A stretch of 7,924 nt of DNA. Origin: Sulfurimonas sp. (GTDB lineage: Bacteria > Campylobacterota > Campylobacteria > Campylobacterales > Sulfurimonadaceae). The notes beneath the pieces were generated by a model. The model ran no database searches, was not told the origin of the DNA, and saw only the letters and a program-made list of their open reading frames with translations. Made by a program: the position numbers and the translations under genes. Numbering within the stretch: position 1 is the first letter of the stretch; each line of letters starts with the position of its first letter. The stretch lies in the NCBI GenBank assembly GCA_027056465.1, contig JALUKS010000166.1:1-7924 (forward strand), read 5' to 3'. Below, piece after piece: positions 5,584 through 7,924 of this stretch.

Positions 5584-7404
5584 ATGTATAAAATAGTAGG
5601 TGTAATAAACTACATAGTAGTTATTTTTTTAAATGCTTTTACAGATTTAGGGCATAAAATCATCATCCAAGATACTATTTTTAAAGTCTATGATGGTAAT
5701 ACTCAGGTTGTTTTAACGGCGATAGTCAATGCTCTTATCCTTTTACCATTTATCTTAGTCTTTTCTCCCTCTGGTTTTTTAGCCGATAGGTTTCCTAAAA
5801 ACAAGATTATGGAGTACTCTGCTATTTTTGCTGTTGTTATTACCCTCGGTATCACCTATGCCTACTATCACGGACTCTTTCTTTTCGCATTTGCTATGAC
5901 TTTTTTACTAGCCCTACAGAGTGCTATCTATGGACCTGCAAAGTATGGTTATATAAAAGAGCTCGTAGGTACGAAGTACATTAGCAGTGGAAATGCTGCT
6001 ATTCAAGCAACTACAACTGTAGCTATTCTTGGCGGTATCATCTTTTATACTGTACTTTTTGAGGGGATGTATCGTGATACATTTATAGATGAAAAAGAGA
6101 TACTACAAGCTATCGCACCTCTTGGTTGGCTTTTAGTTGGTAGCTCTATCATAGAGTGGTTTTTTGCTTCAAAATTACCAAACAAAATGCAAGAGGTGAG
6201 TAAACGCAGCTTTAACCTCAAACACTATTTATCAGGTCTCTATCTTCGTAAAAACCTTACAACTGTTACTCGTAAAAGAGAGATATTTGTAGCGATTATC
6301 GCACTGAGTCTTTTTTGGTCTATCTCTCAGGTAGTTCTTGCCATCTTTGGTGAGTATGCAAAGAGTGACTTAGGTATTACAAATACTATTTATGTTCAGG
6401 GTGTTATGGCTCTGGCTGGGATTGGTATTGTCGTTGGCTCTATTATGGCATCAAAATACTCTCAATATTTTATAAACTTGGGACTTGTAGGTATTGGTGC
6501 ATTTGGTGTGACACTCATTGTGTTTTCTGTACCTTTTGTAGGCTCTCTTGCTCTTATGGCTGTTCTTTTTCTGCTCTTTGGAATCTTCTCTGGTTTTCTT
6601 ATGGTACCACTTAATGCAAGGATTCAGTATCTTGCTTCTCGTGTACATTTAGGAACTATTCTTGCAGGAAATAACTTTATACAAAATATTTTTATGTTTA
6701 CATTTTTAGCATTGACAACACTCTTTGCTTACTATGGGATGAATACAGAGGTACTTTTTTATATTATGGGTTTAGTGGGCATTTTTTTAAGCTATATGAC
6801 ACTTAAACGCTACCTGATAGATACTTTTTGGGCATTGATGGGTATCTTTGGAAGTTTGCGACATACTTACACTTATCATGGTTTAGAAGAGATCCCTAAA
6901 GAGGGTGCGGTACTTCTACTTAGCAATCATGTAAGTTGGCTAGACTGGATACTTCTGCAGTTACCACTCAAACGCCACATAAACTATATGATGGACAAAG
7001 AGATTTATCACTGGCCTGGTTTTCATGCTTTTTTTCAAAAAGGTGAAGCTATTCCTGTTTCAGCCAAAGCGAGTAAAGATGCTTGGCAGGAAGCACAAAA
7101 GAGACTTGAATCAGGGCATATTGTAGGAATATTCCCAGAGGGAAAAATTAGTGCCGATGGTGCATTAAATAGTTTTCATCGTGGGTATGAGCTTATCAAG
7201 CCCAGCTATAATGGTGTAATAATCCCCATTTTTATAGATGGAGTCTTTGGAAGTAGTTTTGCAAGATATAAGAAGAGTAGTAAATCTTTTTATAAACGCA
7301 GGGATATTCATATCTACTATGGTGAGCCACTCCCTAAAGAGACAAAAGCTCAAGAGTTACAAAAAATTATTCAAAATATGAAGGAAAAATATGAAGTTAA
7401 ATAA
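5584..7404 (+). CDS. LplT-like MFS transporter fused to PlsC acyltransferase
   Basis: This 606-residue inner-membrane protein joins two parts. Residues 1 to about 410 form an LplT-type MFS lysophospholipid flippase with about 12 hydrophobic segments (near 4-19, 43-60, 78-95, 98-115, 142-158, 177-195, 233-255, 268-289, 297-317, 320-342, 364-384, 388-405) and the loop FSPSGFLADRFPKNK (60-74). Residues about 428-600 are a PlsC/LPLAT acyltransferase with NHVSWLD (448-454, the HxxxxD catalytic motif, H449 and D454), GEAIPVSA (487-494), FPEGK (517-521) and VIIPIFIDG (545-553). The likely role is import and re-acylation of lysophospholipids on the cytoplasmic side. Related fusions often continue into an AMP-binding acyl-ACP synthetase (Aas); that domain is absent here and the stop codon is followed at once by dgkA. 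The ATG directly follows the preceding TAA (TAAATG) with only a weak purine stretch upstream, suggesting translational coupling. Confidence 0.88.
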   Translation: MYKIVGVINYIVVIFLNAFTDLGHKIIIQDTIFKVYDGNTQVVLTAIVNALILLPFILVFSPSGFLADRFPKNKIMEYSAIFAVVITLGITYAYYHGLFLFAFAMTFLLALQSAIYGPAKYGYIKELVGTKYISSGNAAIQATTTVAILGGIIFYTVLFEGMYRDTFIDEKEILQAIAPLGWLLVGSSIIEWFFASKLPNKMQEVSKRSFNLKHYLSGLYLRKNLTTVTRKREIFVAIIALSLFWSISQVVLAIFGEYAKSDLGITNTIYVQGVMALAGIGIVVGSIMASKYSQYFINLGLVGIGAFGVTLIVFSVPFVGSLALMAVLFLLFGIFSGFLMVPLNARIQYLASRVHLGTILAGNNFIQNIFMFTFLALTTLFAYYGMNTEVLFYIMGLVGIFLSYMTLKRYLIDTFWALMGIFGSLRHTYTYHGLEEIPKEGAVLLLSNHVSWLDWILLQLPLKRHINYMMDKEIYHWPGFHAFFQKGEAIPVSAKASKDAWQEAQKRLESGHIVGIFPEGKISADGALNSFHRGYELIKPSYNGVIIPIFIDGVFGSSFARYKKSSKSFYKRRDIHIYYGEPLPKETKAQELQKIIQNMKEKYEVK

Positions 7405-7762
7405 ACCAAAACATAGTCTCTATAGAAATGGAATGTATGCTGTTGAGGGTTTTGTGGATATAGTCAAAAATGAGACATCGTTCAAATGGCAACTCTTGAT
7501 GCTTTTTGTGTTGGGCTTAGTTGCATGGAACTTACCTATCAGTTTTGCATACTCAAGCATACTGTTCTTATCTCTTTTTATCCCGATATTGGCAGAAGTT
7601 GCAAATTCGGCGATAGAGAGAGTGGTGGATTTAGTCACAACTGATTATCATATACTTGCGAAACAGGCTAAAGATGTAGGTGCTACTATGGTGCTTTTAA
7701 GTCTTATCGTGATGGTTATGATTTGGTTAAGTGTTCTTGCCGTTGCATTTAAGTTAGTATAG
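7391..7762 (+). CDS. dgkA: Diacylglycerol kinase, DgkA family
   Basis: The 123-residue protein matches the small trimeric integral-membrane diacylglycerol kinase of Gram-negative bacteria, which phosphorylates diacylglycerol to phosphatidic acid with ATP. Three membrane helices are visible (about 33-49, 54-72, 98-119) after an amphipathic N-terminal helix. Active-site residues fall at the same numbers as in the Escherichia coli enzyme: E28, E69, N72 and E76 (motif EVANSAIERVVD, 69-80), and K94-D95 (AKDVGA, 93-98). The start overlaps the end of the LplT-PlsC gene by 14 bp and has an AAGGA ribosome binding site at 7381-7385, 5 nt before the ATG. Its product is a substrate class for phospholipid synthesis, which fits the acyltransferase next door. 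An undecaprenol kinase role is possible within the family but less likely in this Gram-negative context. Confidence 0.94.
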   Translation: MKLNKPKHSLYRNGMYAVEGFVDIVKNETSFKWQLLMLFVLGLVAWNLPISFAYSSILFLSLFIPILAEVANSAIERVVDLVTTDYHILAKQAKDVGATMVLLSLIVMVMIWLSVLAVAFKLV

Positions 7763-7780
7763 AGATATGGGAGAGATAAT

Positions 7781-7924
7781 ATGCAAACTTTAAAAAAACT
7801 ACCAATTGGAATACAGACATTTTCAGAGATAATCAAGAAAGATTATCTCTATATAGATAAAACAGATATAGCCTATAATCTCATAACAAAAGAGAGTAAA
7901 TATATATTTTTATCACGCCCTAGA
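7781..7924 (+). CDS. AAA-ATPase-like/PD-(D/E)XK nuclease family protein, N-terminal fragment
   Basis: Only the first 48 codons lie in the window; the frame is open at the right edge. KKLPIGIQTFSEII (5-18), DYLYIDKT (21-28) and YIFLSRPR (41-48) are the characteristic N-terminus of the large family that couples an AAA-ATPase-like domain (PF09820) to a C-terminal PD-(D/E)XK nuclease-like domain (DUF1703). In this family the P-loop, typically RFGKS, follows SRPR immediately, just past the window end. The ribosome binding site is GGGAGA at 7769-7774, 6 nt before the ATG, and the gene begins 18 bp after dgkA. The function of the family is unknown; members are often present in many scattered copies, so this may mark an accessory insertion. 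Confidence 0.82.
   Translation, partial: MQTLKKLPIGIQTFSEIIKKDYLYIDKTDIAYNLITKESKYIFLSRPR
7825..7850. repeat. Perfect 10-bp inverted repeat near the start of the AAA-ATPase-like gene
   Basis: AGAGATAATC (7825-7834) and GATTATCTCT (7841-7850) pair perfectly around a 6-nt AAGAAA loop, about 45 nt after the start codon. It encodes the SEIIKKDYLY region, conserved in this protein family, so the repeat may follow from the codons chosen. No T run follows. Confidence 0.55.

Noticed and set aside
5608..5630. Hairpin AACTAC/GTAGTT followed by a T7 run, terminator-like
   Set aside because: The stem is only 6 bp with two G-C pairs and a 3-nt loop, and it lies about 25 nt inside the LplT-PlsC coding sequence, where T-rich codons for hydrophobic residues explain the T run.
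6067..6082. Near-palindrome ATGTATC/GATACAT in the LplT part
   Set aside because: A 7-bp arm with a 2-nt centre in coding DNA is too short to stand out from chance.

Overview
The window is a compact, AT-rich stretch of bacterial chromosome. It reads like the Campylobacterota (Sulfurimonas or Sulfuricurvum type). The reasons are the low GC content, a DHBP synthase with a dead GTP-cyclohydrolase-like tail (RibBX type), lysine-type EF-P, and an LplT-like flippase fused to a PlsC acyltransferase beside dgkA. The lineage is an inference from protein flavour; no rRNA or marker alignment was possible.

Left part (1-1425): the 3' end of a dihydroorotase-like gene (pyrC) runs rightward and overlaps the 3' end of the leftward tgt gene by 22 bp. 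tgt has a perfect extended -10 promoter in the short divergent region it shares with efp. Middle part (1426-3424): efp, then after 16 bp a RimK-like ATP-grasp gene whose product carries a C-terminal helix-hairpin-helix module. This architecture is the most unusual protein in the window. A perfect 11-bp hairpin follows it.

The 3425-3835 region holds one initiator tRNA-fMet gene on the minus strand (encoded CCA, C1-A72 mismatch, three G-C pairs in the anticodon stem). It is driven by a textbook TTGACA-17-TATAAT promoter. The rest is the upstream region of ribB, with small repeats next to its -10 element.

Right part (3836-7762) is a tightly packed rightward operon: ribBX, a DUF695/RraB-like protein, an LplT-PlsC fusion, and dgkA. 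Junctions are a 4-bp overlap, a 0-bp gap and a 14-bp overlap, so translational coupling is likely. The last two genes form a plausible phospholipid-recycling pair: lysophospholipid import and re-acylation, and diacylglycerol to phosphatidic acid. The window ends in the first 48 codons of an AAA-ATPase-like/PD-(D/E)XK family gene, possibly the edge of an accessory region.

Most of the window is housekeeping. I saw no CRISPR array, insertion sequence or phage gene, and no convincing new defence or signalling system. The best leads are the ATP-grasp/HhH protein next to efp, the RraB-like domain, the MFS-PlsC fusion without an acyl-ACP synthetase domain, and perfect hairpins inside coding sequence.
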